This document shows, piece after piece, positions 33,049-40,533 of a stretch of 43,944 bases of DNA. The stretch is from positions 1 to 43,944 of the IMG/VR virus record IMGVR_UViG_3300025266_000009; one strand, written 5' to 3'. The position numbers and the translations under genes were made by a program. The notes beneath the pieces were generated by a model. The model was not told the origin of the DNA, searched no databases, and saw only the letters and a program-made list of their open reading frames with translations. Numbering within the stretch: position 1 is the first letter of the stretch; each line of letters begins with the position of its first letter. Origin of the DNA: a virus.

Positions 33049-33175
33049 CTACCAATACCTTTTTTATTTTCTGTTGTTGTTTAGTGGTGGCCTTGTTAGC
33101 CTTCTTCACTTTCTTAAAGTTCTTCTTGCGGTCAAACCTACCCCGCCGCTCTTCTTTTCTATCAAAATCGTCCAC
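33011..33175 (-). CDS. Small highly basic protein, GTG start
   Basis: A 54-residue frame beginning at GTG 33175, with GAGGAA eight bases ahead, five bases after the stop of the upstream gene. The product is very basic: VDDFDRKEERRGRFDRKKNF, then a run of Lys and Gln (KKVKKANKATTKQQQKIKK), ending DDWNIYEHAMER. It fills a gap in the operon that would otherwise be empty and has the same strand and spacing as its neighbours. Function unknown; its charge suggests RNA or DNA contact. Confidence 0.6.
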   Translation of the reverse strand: MDDFDRKEERRGRFDRKKNFKKVKKANKATTKQQQKIKKVLVDDWNIYEHAMER

Positions 33176-33180
33176 TAGAA

Positions 33181-33345
33181 TTATTCCTCTGTGTCAAACT
33201 CAAAATAACCATCAAAGCCATTCATTATGTATTGCTCAATGCAGTTCTTTATCGTCTCTTCATCAGGTGTATCAGTGTGCTTGTGCGCCCTAAGATAACC
33301 AGCGTCTGTACCTTGCCCGACTATCTCTTCTATCAGTTTATACAT
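33181..33345 (-). CDS. Small acidic protein of unknown function
   Basis: A protein of 54 residues if it starts at ATG 33345, one base after the upstream stop; in-frame ATGs at 33357 and 33375 would add 4 or 10 residues. It reads MYKLIEEIVGQGTDAGYLRA, then PDEETIKNCIEQYIMNGFDG and an acidic end (YFEFDTEE). No family recognised. It precedes the GTG-start basic gene by five bases. Placement at the coupled stop favours the shortest form. Confidence 0.6.
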   Translation of the reverse strand: MYKLIEEIVGQGTDAGYLRAHKHTDTPDEETIKNCIEQYIMNGFDGYFEFDTEE

Positions 33346-33346
33346 T

Positions 33347-33727
33347 TTAATTCTCATTTCGATATTCCAACTCATTCTGCATTACTTCGTACAGTGCTGG
33401 AAGCATGGTTGCCATTTGAGTTTCGATACAAGCTGCTATGTGGTCATCAGTCATATTAGCAAGCTTGACTCGCTTGAAAGGCTCATCGCCGTTCTTACCG
33501 TATGTTCCCCAAGTCACCGCTTCTCGGATAACAGAATGAGAATCATCTGTAGTCACAGTAATCAGCTCTTCGTCGCCGTTTATAGAACGCCTGATATAAG
33601 CACAACCTCCATCCAGCATGTATTCTTTGCCGTTGGCATCCTTGTGAGTCACATAGTCGTGACGGTGGAGCGACTCAAGTATTGTACCATCAGGTGTTTT
33701 CAGTTGACTGCTTAGTATTTCACTCAT
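33347..33727 (-). CDS. Conserved phage protein of unknown function (ATWGTYGK type)
   Basis: A 126-residue protein starting at ATG 33727, which overlaps the TGA of the DUF3310 gene (ATGA). It contains ESLHRHDYVTHKDANGKEYM, then GGCAYIRRSINGDEELITVT, VTWGTYGKNGDEPFKRVKL and a C-terminal helix (IEACxETQ-like, IAACIETQMATMLP). Proteins with the HHDY-TH-D-NG-xYMxDGG and VTWGTYGKDG segments occur in many T4-like and T7-like phages. No function is known to me. It is probably an early gene, from its place in the replication arm. Confidence 0.7.
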   Translation of the reverse strand: MSEILSSQLKTPDGTILESLHRHDYVTHKDANGKEYMLDGGCAYIRRSINGDEELITVTTDDSHSVIREAVTWGTYGKNGDEPFKRVKLANMTDDHIAACIETQMATMLPALYEVMQNELEYRNEN

Positions 33728-34338
33728 GACCAATCCCCATCTTCAAACAAAAGTTCCTTTATCAGTTCAGCTAAGTACCACTGAGCTTTCTGAAGGTCTT
33801 CTACTGGCTTACCTTTGTAGTCATATCGCCAGAGGTACTTCATGCAGTTACCCTTGAGATAGCCGTTGAATGCTTCCTCAGACATAGATGCTTGGATACC
33901 TTCAATACATTCTATCGACCCCGTGTTGTAGTGGTTGGGGTTGTTGACAACATCTTCTTTTGTTTCTTCGTCAAACTCATAAGGCTCAGAGTCAATGCTA
34001 AGCCAAGCTGCGTCTTCCTTTCCCCAGCGAGCTTCATACTCCAACCGCCCCCTTTGGGCAAGACGCTGCTTGCACCACTCTGTTTCCTTCATGCTCTTAT
34101 CAAGCTCTTCTTCGGCTGCGTCAAGATAAACCTTCATCTGCTCATCCACTGTAAGTTTCTTTACATCCCAGCAGTCCCCAAATAGGTCTACGTCTTCTTT
34201 GTAAGCTGTCTGCGGTGCGGGCTTTGTGCCATCATGTACCCAGCTAAAGTTTAAACGCTTCTGATACTCCTCAAAGGTAGGCTCCCCTGTTTCTCTAACT
34301 CTGTCCCAGTCTTGCGGGGTTGCGTCATTAATGCTCAT
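33724..34338 (-). CDS. DUF3310 protein (T7 gp1.7-related domain)
   Basis: A 204-residue protein. The start is ATG 34338, which overlaps the end of the endonuclease gene by 11 bases; a longer frame upstream lies inside that gene and is not used. The C-terminal 70 residues carry the DUF3310 pattern: NNPNHYNTGSIECIEGIQAS, then GYLKGNCMKYLWRYDYKGKP and EDLQKAQWYLAELIKELL. In T7 this domain is part of gp1.7, a nucleotide kinase. The N-terminal part is acidic and helical with LNFSWVHDG and RLAQRGRLEYEARWG, and has no motif I can name. A role in nucleotide metabolism is inferred. Confidence 0.75.
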   Translation of the reverse strand: MSINDATPQDWDRVRETGEPTFEEYQKRLNFSWVHDGTKPAPQTAYKEDVDLFGDCWDVKKLTVDEQMKVYLDAAEEELDKSMKETEWCKQRLAQRGRLEYEARWGKEDAAWLSIDSEPYEFDEETKEDVVNNPNHYNTGSIECIEGIQASMSEEAFNGYLKGNCMKYLWRYDYKGKPVEDLQKAQWYLAELIKELLFEDGDWS

Positions 34339-34804
34339 CTTTAAAGTCCTCTCTGTTCTTTGCGGTAATCCAGTTGTCTGGTATGGTCTGTTCACTAAAC
34401 CATCTAAAGTTGTTGGCTGATGCCCACTCTCCATGTGTACGCCTCGTGCCGTCTTTACGTACCTTGGCGGCTGGCATAGGAGAGTTAGGGTTGGCAAACA
34501 GAAACACTAACTCAACATCGTCTGGAAGAACCTTTGCTATCCAGATATACTTAGAGTATTCTGCACTGTCCCAGAAGCGACCCTTTGCTTCGAGCAGTAT
34601 CTTCTTGCCTTCAATTTCTTTAACAAAGTCTGGCTCGTACTTGTGACTAATTGTGTACTCAACCTTGTCAACGTGAAACTCCCATGCATCTAGGATACCG
34701 GAGTGAAGCTCGTATTCCCAGTTAGAGTCGTAACCCTTAATCAAGTTCTTCTCAACGGGGCGCTTCACCCTCGGCTTCCTATATCCTTTGCGTACTTTCT
34801 TCAT
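34328..34804 (-). CDS. Endonuclease I, Holliday junction resolvase (T7 gp3-like)
   Basis: A 158-residue enzyme that cuts branched DNA, helping to degrade host DNA and resolve junctions before packaging. ATG 34804 has AAGGAG five bases upstream and is preferred over a longer start at 34840. The catalytic set matches T7 endonuclease I: Glu30 in SNWEYEL, Asp59 in YEPDF, and Glu72 and Lys74 in LLEAKGRF. The distal region also resembles it: VFLFANPNSP, THGEWASANNFRW and IPDNWI. The first 20 residues are Lys/Arg-rich. T7 gp3 is 149 residues, a close fit. Confidence 0.92.
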   Translation of the reverse strand: MKKVRKGYRKPRVKRPVEKNLIKGYDSNWEYELHSGILDAWEFHVDKVEYTISHKYEPDFVKEIEGKKILLEAKGRFWDSAEYSKYIWIAKVLPDDVELVFLFANPNSPMPAAKVRKDGTRRTHGEWASANNFRWFSEQTIPDNWITAKNREDFKDEH

Positions 34805-34818
34805 GTGACTCCTTTCGT

Positions 34819-35106
34819 TTAACGCTGCATCATTTTCCATTCAATGTCTTCATGGCTTACATCCTCAACCTGCTTCTTAGGAAAAATCTTAATTAGCTGT
34901 TTGATTTTGTTGCTCAACCACTTCAATGTATAGAAGCTGGTGTGGACTGTACCCCTAGCCCAGATGTGAGTTTGTTCTGGAAGCATTTCTCTGAAGTTAT
35001 CTTTGTTAATCTTAGAAGCCTCCTCAGTATCAAGGAGGCTTTTAAGCCATTCAACCTGCAATGTTTCTGCATGTTTTTTTATACGCTTAGACTTTGTTCG
35101 GTTCAT
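34819..35106 (-). CDS. Small basic protein between the two nucleases
   Basis: A 95-residue protein whose ATG overlaps the exonuclease stop (ATGA). It is helical and basic at the start (NRTKSKRIKKHAETLQVEWL) and has a central REMLPEQTHIWARGTVHTSF segment followed by YTLKWLSNKIKQLIKIFPKK. The last part is acidic (SHEDIEWKMM). I have seen similar proteins between exonuclease and endonuclease I genes in marine podoviruses but know no function. Its position suggests work with the nucleases. Confidence 0.65.
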   Translation of the reverse strand: MNRTKSKRIKKHAETLQVEWLKSLLDTEEASKINKDNFREMLPEQTHIWARGTVHTSFYTLKWLSNKIKQLIKIFPKKQVEDVSHEDIEWKMMQR

Positions 35107-35966
35107 AGTATCTCATCTACCTTGGGTTCGACTACTACCTCTGTTAAGTATTTATAGCCTGTGGAATATCTAAAAGTTCTCAGGCCGTTACCGTCATTAG
35201 AATCTTTGTGGCATTCATGCTTATACTTACACCACGTACATCCTTTAGCTAATTGCATGTTTCCTTTCTTGCCGTCAGGGGTAGGATTATAACACAGTTT
35301 AGGTGGAATGTTAAGTTCTAATTCGTCTTTTAGTGTAATAATTGTATTCTCTATGTTGGGCTTGTCCAAGTCATCTGGAACAAACATACACAGCTCACCG
35401 CTTTCTTTGTTGATAACAAGGAAACCACCCTCGTCTGTTCCTTCTGCCTTCTCATAACCAGCAAGCTGTCCAAGGTAACCGAAGGGGTCGTCAGATGCTA
35501 ACGTGCCTAGCCTAAACTTGTTGAAGGCAAACTTGGAAGCGGACTTAACATCTACTACCTGACCGTTAATCTTACAATCCATGTGGCCTACAACACCTTC
35601 GACTGTTACTTGCTTCTGCTCATCGGTGACGTTGTGTCCAGCCATCCTTACAAGCATGAGTACAATCTCTTCTAACACATGACCATAGAGAAACTTAATC
35701 TGTGTTGCACCGTCTACACTGCCACGCCCTTTAGGGTCACGCTTCTCAAACCACAACTGTCGTGATGGCTTACCTACGTTGGACATTCTAATGTTGAAGT
35801 TGGTGTCTCGTTTACGTGGTGTTGCCCAACTAAGGATAGCTTCTTTCATTGCAACCATTGTAAGGTCAAGCGCCTCCTCCGTTATTGGAAGAGGCTCACC
35901 ACCTGAAAGTTTCTCAAGTAACTCATAGATGTCAGGGACTAAAGTATTAAGCGGCTTCTGGTTCAT
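35103..35966 (-). CDS. Cas4/RecB-type PD-(D/E)XK exonuclease
   Basis: A 287-residue nuclease, likely the functional stand-in for the T7 gp6 exonuclease. AAGGAG lies seven bases before ATG 35966. Motifs: GHVLEE at 95-100, GHMD with Asp130, DVKSAS with Asp139 and Lys141, and a Q-x3-Y motif at Gln167-Tyr171, which marks the RecB/Cas4 clade. Near the C-terminus CTWCKYKHEC has the C-x2-C-x5-C spacing of the iron-sulfur cluster of Cas4 and AddB; a possible fourth ligand is the Cys of KLCYNP some 20 residues before. The gene overlaps the upstream nuclease-like gene by 20 bases. Confidence 0.82.
   Translation of the reverse strand: MNQKPLNTLVPDIYELLEKLSGGEPLPITEEALDLTMVAMKEAILSWATPRKRDTNFNIRMSNVGKPSRQLWFEKRDPKGRGSVDGATQIKFLYGHVLEEIVLMLVRMAGHNVTDEQKQVTVEGVVGHMDCKINGQVVDVKSASKFAFNKFRLGTLASDDPFGYLGQLAGYEKAEGTDEGGFLVINKESGELCMFVPDDLDKPNIENTIITLKDELELNIPPKLCYNPTPDGKKGNMQLAKGCTWCKYKHECHKDSNDGNGLRTFRYSTGYKYLTEVVVEPKVDEIL
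35286..35314 (-). promoter_or_regulatory. Possible internal sigma70-type promoter
   Basis: On the minus strand TTAACA (35314-35309) and TATAAT (35291-35286) stand 17 bases apart inside the 3' half of the exonuclease gene. This matches the bacterial consensus at 11 of 12 positions. It would serve the small basic gene, endonuclease I and later genes. As it lies within coding DNA (the -10 falls on the Tyr-Asn codons of LCYNP) it may be chance. Confidence 0.35.
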
Positions 35967-36372
35967 CTTCTAACTCCTTAAAGGCTTTGATTACATCTGA
36001 GGAAAATAGCTTCTGTAAGTTTAATAGATACATTTGACTGGCTCTATTGTCACCACCTGATACTGTTTTAAAACTGTCTAATCGTTTAACAATTTTTCTT
36101 AATGTGTTTGTATTGAATACAAGTGTACAGTATTCTTCATCACCAATACATAAGTTGTGAAACCAATAGTCAGATTCTGTTGCATCAATACCCGATGGTT
36201 TACCATAGGACTTATACTCAATGGCGATGTTACCTGTCTTCATCCACATCCCACGCTCTGACTTAACTTCTATCTTCTTGTTGGTGAGCATGTCTGCAAT
36301 CTTATCTTCACGTATCTCGCCGTACTGTAGGTCGAGGTCGAACTTCTTTCTGTCTGCTTTAATGGGTTTCAT
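35947..36372 (-). CDS. Probable PD-(D/E)XK-like endonuclease
   Basis: A 141-residue protein. ATG 36372 with GGAG nine bases upstream is the best start; it lies inside the end of the polymerase gene. The order KFDLDLQYGEIREDKIADML, then KKIEVKSERGMWMKTGNIAI, then EYKSYGKPSGIDATESDYWF fits a restriction-endonuclease-like core: an acidic helix, Glu-x-Lys on a strand (IEVKSE), and a second acidic strand with TGN..IE....G.PSGI. I know this layout from small phage nucleases of unproven specificity. It lies between polymerase and exonuclease genes, so a part in DNA processing is likely. Confidence 0.65.
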   Translation of the reverse strand: MKPIKADRKKFDLDLQYGEIREDKIADMLTNKKIEVKSERGMWMKTGNIAIEYKSYGKPSGIDATESDYWFHNLCIGDEEYCTLVFNTNTLRKIVKRLDSFKTVSGGDNRASQMYLLNLQKLFSSDVIKAFKELEDEPEAA

Positions 36373-38122
36373 GCCAGCCATCTCCGATATTGTAGTCACC
36401 ATCTAGGGGACAATTTAATTTTAAGTTTATACCAGCTTGCACAATTGCTTGAACACCTAGTTCGCCTACTTGTTTTGCGTCTGATTCTTTACACTCAATC
36501 TGCCACTCATCGTGGACGTTGGCTACAAACTTAGCAGTCAACTTAGATTCTTTGAAGTAATCATCAAGGATAACCAGCGCCTCCTTCATTACGATTGCTC
36601 CAGCACTCTGCAACAGTGTGTTGAGTGCAGCATGTTCAGAACGTATAGCTAACTTACGACCGTCTAACCCTTTGAGGAATCCCTTTTTACTTTCTCGTTG
36701 TACTCGTTGGACAAGAGATTTAAATGATGGTAGACTATCAAGAAACTGGCTTCGCATTTGTCTGCCTCTTGCCTTACTTTGTCCAGCCACTGTCCCAAGC
36801 TTTGCATCTCCAGCTCCGTAGAGGAGGGCATATATGAAAGTTTTCGCCTGATTTCTTGATTCAAGTCCTGCAAGTTTTTGGTTAGCTGTGTGTATGTCTC
36901 CGTTGAGAATTTCATTTGTGTATGCCTCATCGTTCATGTAGTGAGCAAGCATTCTAAGCTCTAAGCCTGAAGCATCAATGCCTACGAGTTTGTTACCAGT
37001 CTCTACAGTCCAGCAAGCTCTACACTCTTTACCGTAAGGTGAGTTGGAGCTAGGTATCTGTGCCATGTTAGGATGGCTATGTGTCATGCGGCCCGTCACT
37101 GCACCGTTAGGATTAACATAACCTCGAACCCTGCCGTCATCCTCTACTGTCTTGAGCCAACTGTTTACCTGAGCTAAACGCTTCTGAAGCATTAGGTAAG
37201 TAGAAATCAGCGCAGCTTCTGGGATACCTTTAACTTTGTTTAGTGTACCTTCATCAACGATTGGCTGACCAGTAGGTGTAAAGTTCTTAGGAACCCAGCC
37301 GGCTGCAATCAACATATCACCAATCTGTTTACGAGAACCTAAGTTGAACTCAGTATATGTCTTGCGGGTTACCGGCTTGTCAGTGTTGAGCATCGCTGTC
37401 CACTCTTCGTCTGTAAGCCTGACACCTTTGTCGTGTTGGTCTTTAGCTGTCTTAGCTATCGCACCGGTCTTAGTGTACTGAGGCTTGAGTATCTGTGTCT
37501 CAACCTTGGGCTTGACAGTCTCATGTACCTCAGATTCTGTAGCATCTAGCTTCTCTTGGAACATTGCAACCATCAGCATAGCTTTCTTTACATCTAACTT
37601 GAAGCCGTTGTCTCGCTGCTTATCTATAATCCAAGCAACGTCATGCTCTAGCTTAACTGCTTGTGGGGTGTAGCCCCTGCTCTCTACTCGAAGCTGCTGA
37701 TATACCTTTGTGTTTAACTCTACATCACGCTGGCAATACTTGAGCATCTCTGGTCGGTAGTAATCCCATGCATCGTCTTGCTCACCGAAGTCACCCTTAG
37801 CAAACTTGAGGCGGTAACCCCAAGACTCTAAGCCGTGACCGCCTTCTCTAGGTGGCTTGAAGAGACGAGATAGTACCAAGGTATCTACAATCTGTTTGTC
37901 ACTGAGGTCGATACCTGCAATCTTTTTAATGGCTGGTAGGTCATAGCCAATTATGTTGTGACCGATTAGTTTCTTAGCTGCTCTAAGTAATCCGTAACCC
38001 TCTTCGAGCTGAGTGTTGTCAAACGTAAACACATCCAATGTGTCTACATCCTGAGCAACAATACAGTGTATCTTAGTGGGGTCAAGGCCGTCTGCTTCTA
38101 TATCAAATACTAAGTTACTCAT
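36359..38122 (-). CDS. DNA polymerase, family A (T7 gp5-like)
   Basis: A 587-residue replicative polymerase with an active-looking proofreading domain. Exonuclease motifs: VFDIEADG (Asp7, Glu9), IGHNIIGYDLP, and YCQRDVEL. Polymerase motifs: A, VGIDASGLELRML; B, NQAKTFIYALLYGAGDAKLG; C, NVHDEWQIEC. The motif B residue matching position 762 of E. coli Pol I is Tyr431, as in T7, which has been linked with lytic phages. T7 gp5 is 704 residues; this one is shorter. Its ATG overlaps the helicase-primase stop (ATGA), so the two core replication enzymes are translated together. Confidence 0.95.
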   Translation of the reverse strand: MSNLVFDIEADGLDPTKIHCIVAQDVDTLDVFTFDNTQLEEGYGLLRAAKKLIGHNIIGYDLPAIKKIAGIDLSDKQIVDTLVLSRLFKPPREGGHGLESWGYRLKFAKGDFGEQDDAWDYYRPEMLKYCQRDVELNTKVYQQLRVESRGYTPQAVKLEHDVAWIIDKQRDNGFKLDVKKAMLMVAMFQEKLDATESEVHETVKPKVETQILKPQYTKTGAIAKTAKDQHDKGVRLTDEEWTAMLNTDKPVTRKTYTEFNLGSRKQIGDMLIAAGWVPKNFTPTGQPIVDEGTLNKVKGIPEAALISTYLMLQKRLAQVNSWLKTVEDDGRVRGYVNPNGAVTGRMTHSHPNMAQIPSSNSPYGKECRACWTVETGNKLVGIDASGLELRMLAHYMNDEAYTNEILNGDIHTANQKLAGLESRNQAKTFIYALLYGAGDAKLGTVAGQSKARGRQMRSQFLDSLPSFKSLVQRVQRESKKGFLKGLDGRKLAIRSEHAALNTLLQSAGAIVMKEALVILDDYFKESKLTAKFVANVHDEWQIECKESDAKQVGELGVQAIVQAGINLKLNCPLDGDYNIGDGWHETH

Positions 38123-39780
38123 AGCTCATCTCCGTCAAAGGCATCATAGTTATCACCGTCATCTACTTCTTTAAGTCTGCCTGTTACTGAGTCGTAGTGT
38201 AGGCTACAAGCCAGTCCAACATCACCAGTGTATCTTGACTTCAGTACCCTGACCTTAGTGGTCGAAGCCTCTACCTCGTCATCTGATTGTTGGTTGCGCT
38301 CTAGTCCTATAACACAATCGCTTAGCTGAGCAATAGACTGTGAACCTCTAAGGTGTGAGAGTCCGGTTTCGATACCGTTCTCATGTCCCTTGTTACCTTC
38401 TACCCTACGGAGGTGAGACACAAGTATCAAGCCAGCACCTGTCTCTTCTACAAGAGAGCGGAGTCGATGCATGATACCATCAATAGCTTTGCGCTCATCG
38501 CCTTCCAATGCTTGAAGAACTAGCATGTGAAGGTGGTCAACTACAACCCACTTACAATCTAAACCTACAATCAAGTAGCGCAGCTTGCTGAAGATGTCTT
38601 CTAGGTTGTTGACACCAAGGTGAGCATGAATCCAAACCCGACCCTCGTTCTCTCCCATGAAGACCTTGCGGTAATACTGTTCGAGCTTCTCGTCACCTAT
38701 CTGATTCTTAACACTGTCTAGGTGCAGCTTAGAGTTAGCTTCAACAGCCATGATACCTTCAGCAGTTCGCATCCAGTTCTCTTCAAGAGCCACGATGCCT
38801 ACGTTATCTTTGGTGTTGTTGATGAGCCAGTGAGAAAGCTCTCTAGTTACAGAAGACTTACCTAGTCCAGTGCCGCCAGTAAGAGTAATTAACTCGCCAG
38901 CCCTCATACCTTCCAGCTTACCGTTAAGCCCAGCCCAAGGGTATGGAATGGACGGCAGCTTCTCTGAACGTAACCGCTTGTATTCGTCTAGCTGGGTAGA
39001 CAAGTTCATAATCCCTGAAGGGGTGTAGACCTTAGCATCCCAGAAACAATTAACAAAGGAGGAATGCTTGCGCTCTTTGAGCATATCGTTAGGGTCTTTG
39101 AATCCCTCAGGCAGTGTCATCAGCTTAGCTTTGTTGGGGGTGAGGAGCTTAGCAATTGCTTTAGCTCCGTCCTTGCCCACTGCATCGCTATCGAAACAGA
39201 TGACTACAGTCTCGAATGATTCAAGAAACTCTAGGCTATTCTTAACATCACGAGCACCTCCTTGTGCTCCAGACTTTATACTTACAACAGGCCACTTACT
39301 TCCGAGTAGTTCGTATGCCGCCATAGCGTCACACTCTCCCTCTACGATTGTAATAAACTTACCGCCTGATTTAAAGAGCTGCTCTCCGAACAACCCTGTT
39401 TCTTTAGAATCACCCTTCCAAGCAAACTGCTTGTTGAGCTTTCTAACTTTCGTTGCTACTTCCTCGCCCTTGTGGAAGTAGGGGTAGTGGTGGCTGGTAA
39501 CCTGACCGTTGAGAGTAGTAGACTTAACGCCATACTTTTTGGCTGTCTCGATACTAATCTGTCGGTCAGTTAGGGCATTAAAACTAGAGCCACTACCGGC
39601 TCCTTGATACGCTGTGAAGTCCGTTACGGTATCTTGCTTAGGGGTTTGCACTTCCGTTGTGCCGTAGTTTTTAAAATACTTGTTGCAGCTAAAGCAGTAA
39701 GCTGACCCGTCATCGTTCTGACTGACTGGGTCGCTGCCTCCACATGAATCACATGGGAGATGGAATTTAACAAACGGCAT
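38119..39780 (-). CDS. Bifunctional DNA primase-helicase (T7 gp4-like)
   Basis: A 553-residue enzyme that unwinds DNA and makes primers at the fork. It has an N-terminal zinc ribbon (Cys10, Cys13, Cys29, Cys32), a Toprim domain with IVEGECDAM (Glu148) and CFDSDAVGKDG (Asp197, Asp199), and a DnaB/gp4-type helicase: Walker A GGTGLGKS at 302-309, WVVVDHLHML as the Walker B region, ILVSHLRR, and LRGSQSIAQLSD. An acidic tail (DDGDNYDAFDGDEL) resembles the gp4 tail that contacts the polymerase. T7 gp4 is 566 residues. GAGG lies about seven bases before the ATG. Confidence 0.95.
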   Translation of the reverse strand: MPFVKFHLPCDSCGGSDPVSQNDDGSAYCFSCNKYFKNYGTTEVQTPKQDTVTDFTAYQGAGSGSSFNALTDRQISIETAKKYGVKSTTLNGQVTSHHYPYFHKGEEVATKVRKLNKQFAWKGDSKETGLFGEQLFKSGGKFITIVEGECDAMAAYELLGSKWPVVSIKSGAQGGARDVKNSLEFLESFETVVICFDSDAVGKDGAKAIAKLLTPNKAKLMTLPEGFKDPNDMLKERKHSSFVNCFWDAKVYTPSGIMNLSTQLDEYKRLRSEKLPSIPYPWAGLNGKLEGMRAGELITLTGGTGLGKSSVTRELSHWLINNTKDNVGIVALEENWMRTAEGIMAVEANSKLHLDSVKNQIGDEKLEQYYRKVFMGENEGRVWIHAHLGVNNLEDIFSKLRYLIVGLDCKWVVVDHLHMLVLQALEGDERKAIDGIMHRLRSLVEETGAGLILVSHLRRVEGNKGHENGIETGLSHLRGSQSIAQLSDCVIGLERNQQSDDEVEASTTKVRVLKSRYTGDVGLACSLHYDSVTGRLKEVDDGDNYDAFDGDEL

Positions 39781-39795
39781 TGCGTTACCTCAAGG

Positions 39796-40029
39796 TTAGG
39801 CTGCTACTTGAACTTCCATGTCATCGTCTTCTTCAGTGATAGCTTCATCCGTAAGTCTATCTTCTAGTAGGTCCTTAATGTAATTCGCTCCAGCTTGAAG
39901 CACTTGAATCTCATCGTTGGTGTTGTTAATCTTAACCATCGCTGACCGCAGCAGGGCAAAGTAACTCTGCCCCTCGTCATCCAGCTTGCTGATGTCGTAA
40001 GCTACATCACCCATTTTATATGTCATCAT
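39796..40029 (-). CDS. Small protein of unknown function (DUF6447-like)
   Basis: A 77-residue protein between SSB and helicase-primase. The first ATG, 40029, overlaps the SSB stop; a second follows directly. It reads TYKMGDVAYDISKLDDEGQS, then a long helix (MVKINNTNDEIQVLQAGANY) and an acidic tail (EEDDDMEVQ). A short beta start, then a YD-x-x-x-L-x-x-E segment and one long helix is the layout of small phage proteins I recall as DUF6447. No function is known. Confidence 0.65.
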   Translation of the reverse strand: MMTYKMGDVAYDISKLDDEGQSYFALLRSAMVKINNTNDEIQVLQAGANYIKDLLEDRLTDEAITEEDDDMEVQVAA

Positions 40030-40454
40030 TAGATTGTTCCCTCCATCTCATCTTCTACATCGAACTCACCGCCATCGACTGAGCCGACAGACACTAAGTC
40101 TAATACCTGCATTGCTTGGAAGTCTAAACCCTTAAAGGTCTTGCCCTTCCATACAGATTCCCATTCCTTATATTGAATCTTAACTGCTGAGCCGTTACCG
40201 ATACGCTCATCAATTGGATTCTTAGTAGAGTCTACAAGCTTAGGCGGCTGACGAATCATACCGTTAGGGCCATTGACTTTACGCTTGATGATGAGAGCTG
40301 GGCCTTCGTCCATGTCTTTAACTGTGTGACCTTGTGACCTGAAGGTTTGTGCAGTCTCTTCATCGACTACTAAGTTTACTGTGTACACTGGTTCGTAAGT
40401 GGTGTTCGGAGTTGTTACGCTTGCCCAGTATGCTGTTCCTGTTACAATAGCCAT
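40029..40454 (-). CDS. Probable single-stranded DNA-binding protein (T7 gp2.5-like role)
   Basis: A 141-residue protein starting at ATG 40454, with AGGAAAG upstream; an in-frame start at 40493 would lie across the promoter. It is strand-rich (MAIVTGTAYWASVTTPNTTY, VYTVNLVVDEE), has basic middle strands (LIIKRKVNGPNGMIRQPP), GNGSAVKIQYKEW as an OB-fold-like strand pair, and ends with an acidic tail (DGGEFDVEDEMEG) of the kind SSBs use to recruit polymerase and helicase. It heads the replication operon and is followed by the helicase-primase and polymerase genes. The family call rests on architecture and place. Confidence 0.75.
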   Translation of the reverse strand: MAIVTGTAYWASVTTPNTTYEPVYTVNLVVDEETAQTFRSQGHTVKDMDEGPALIIKRKVNGPNGMIRQPPKLVDSTKNPIDERIGNGSAVKIQYKEWESVWKGKTFKGLDFQAMQVLDLVSVGSVDGGEFDVEDEMEGTI

Positions 40455-40491
40455 ATTATCTTTCCTGTCGTTGGTGTAAAAGTGAGGTGGC

Positions 40492-40520
40492 ATTATACCA
40501 CAAGTTGTATTAGATGTGAA
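40492..40520 (-). promoter_or_regulatory. Sigma70-type promoter for the replication operon
   Basis: On the minus strand TTCACA (40520-40515) and TATAAT (40497-40492) are separated by exactly 17 bases, 11 of 12 consensus positions. Transcription would start near 40485, about 30 bases before the SSB ATG at 40454. The site lies in the only gap of this part of the arm, so it is not constrained by coding. It indicates use of host RNA polymerase for the replication genes. Confidence 0.7.
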
Positions 40521-40533
40521 GCTTTATTTAAAA

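Noticed and set aside
34339-34497. 53-residue N-terminal extension of the DUF3310 protein
   Set aside because: It lies wholly inside the endonuclease I gene in another frame, and the coupled ATG at 34338 explains the start.
36664-36930. 88-codon frame on the same strand as, but in a different frame from, the polymerase
   Set aside because: It lies across polymerase motif B, where the main frame is strictly conserved. It has no ribosome site that I can see.
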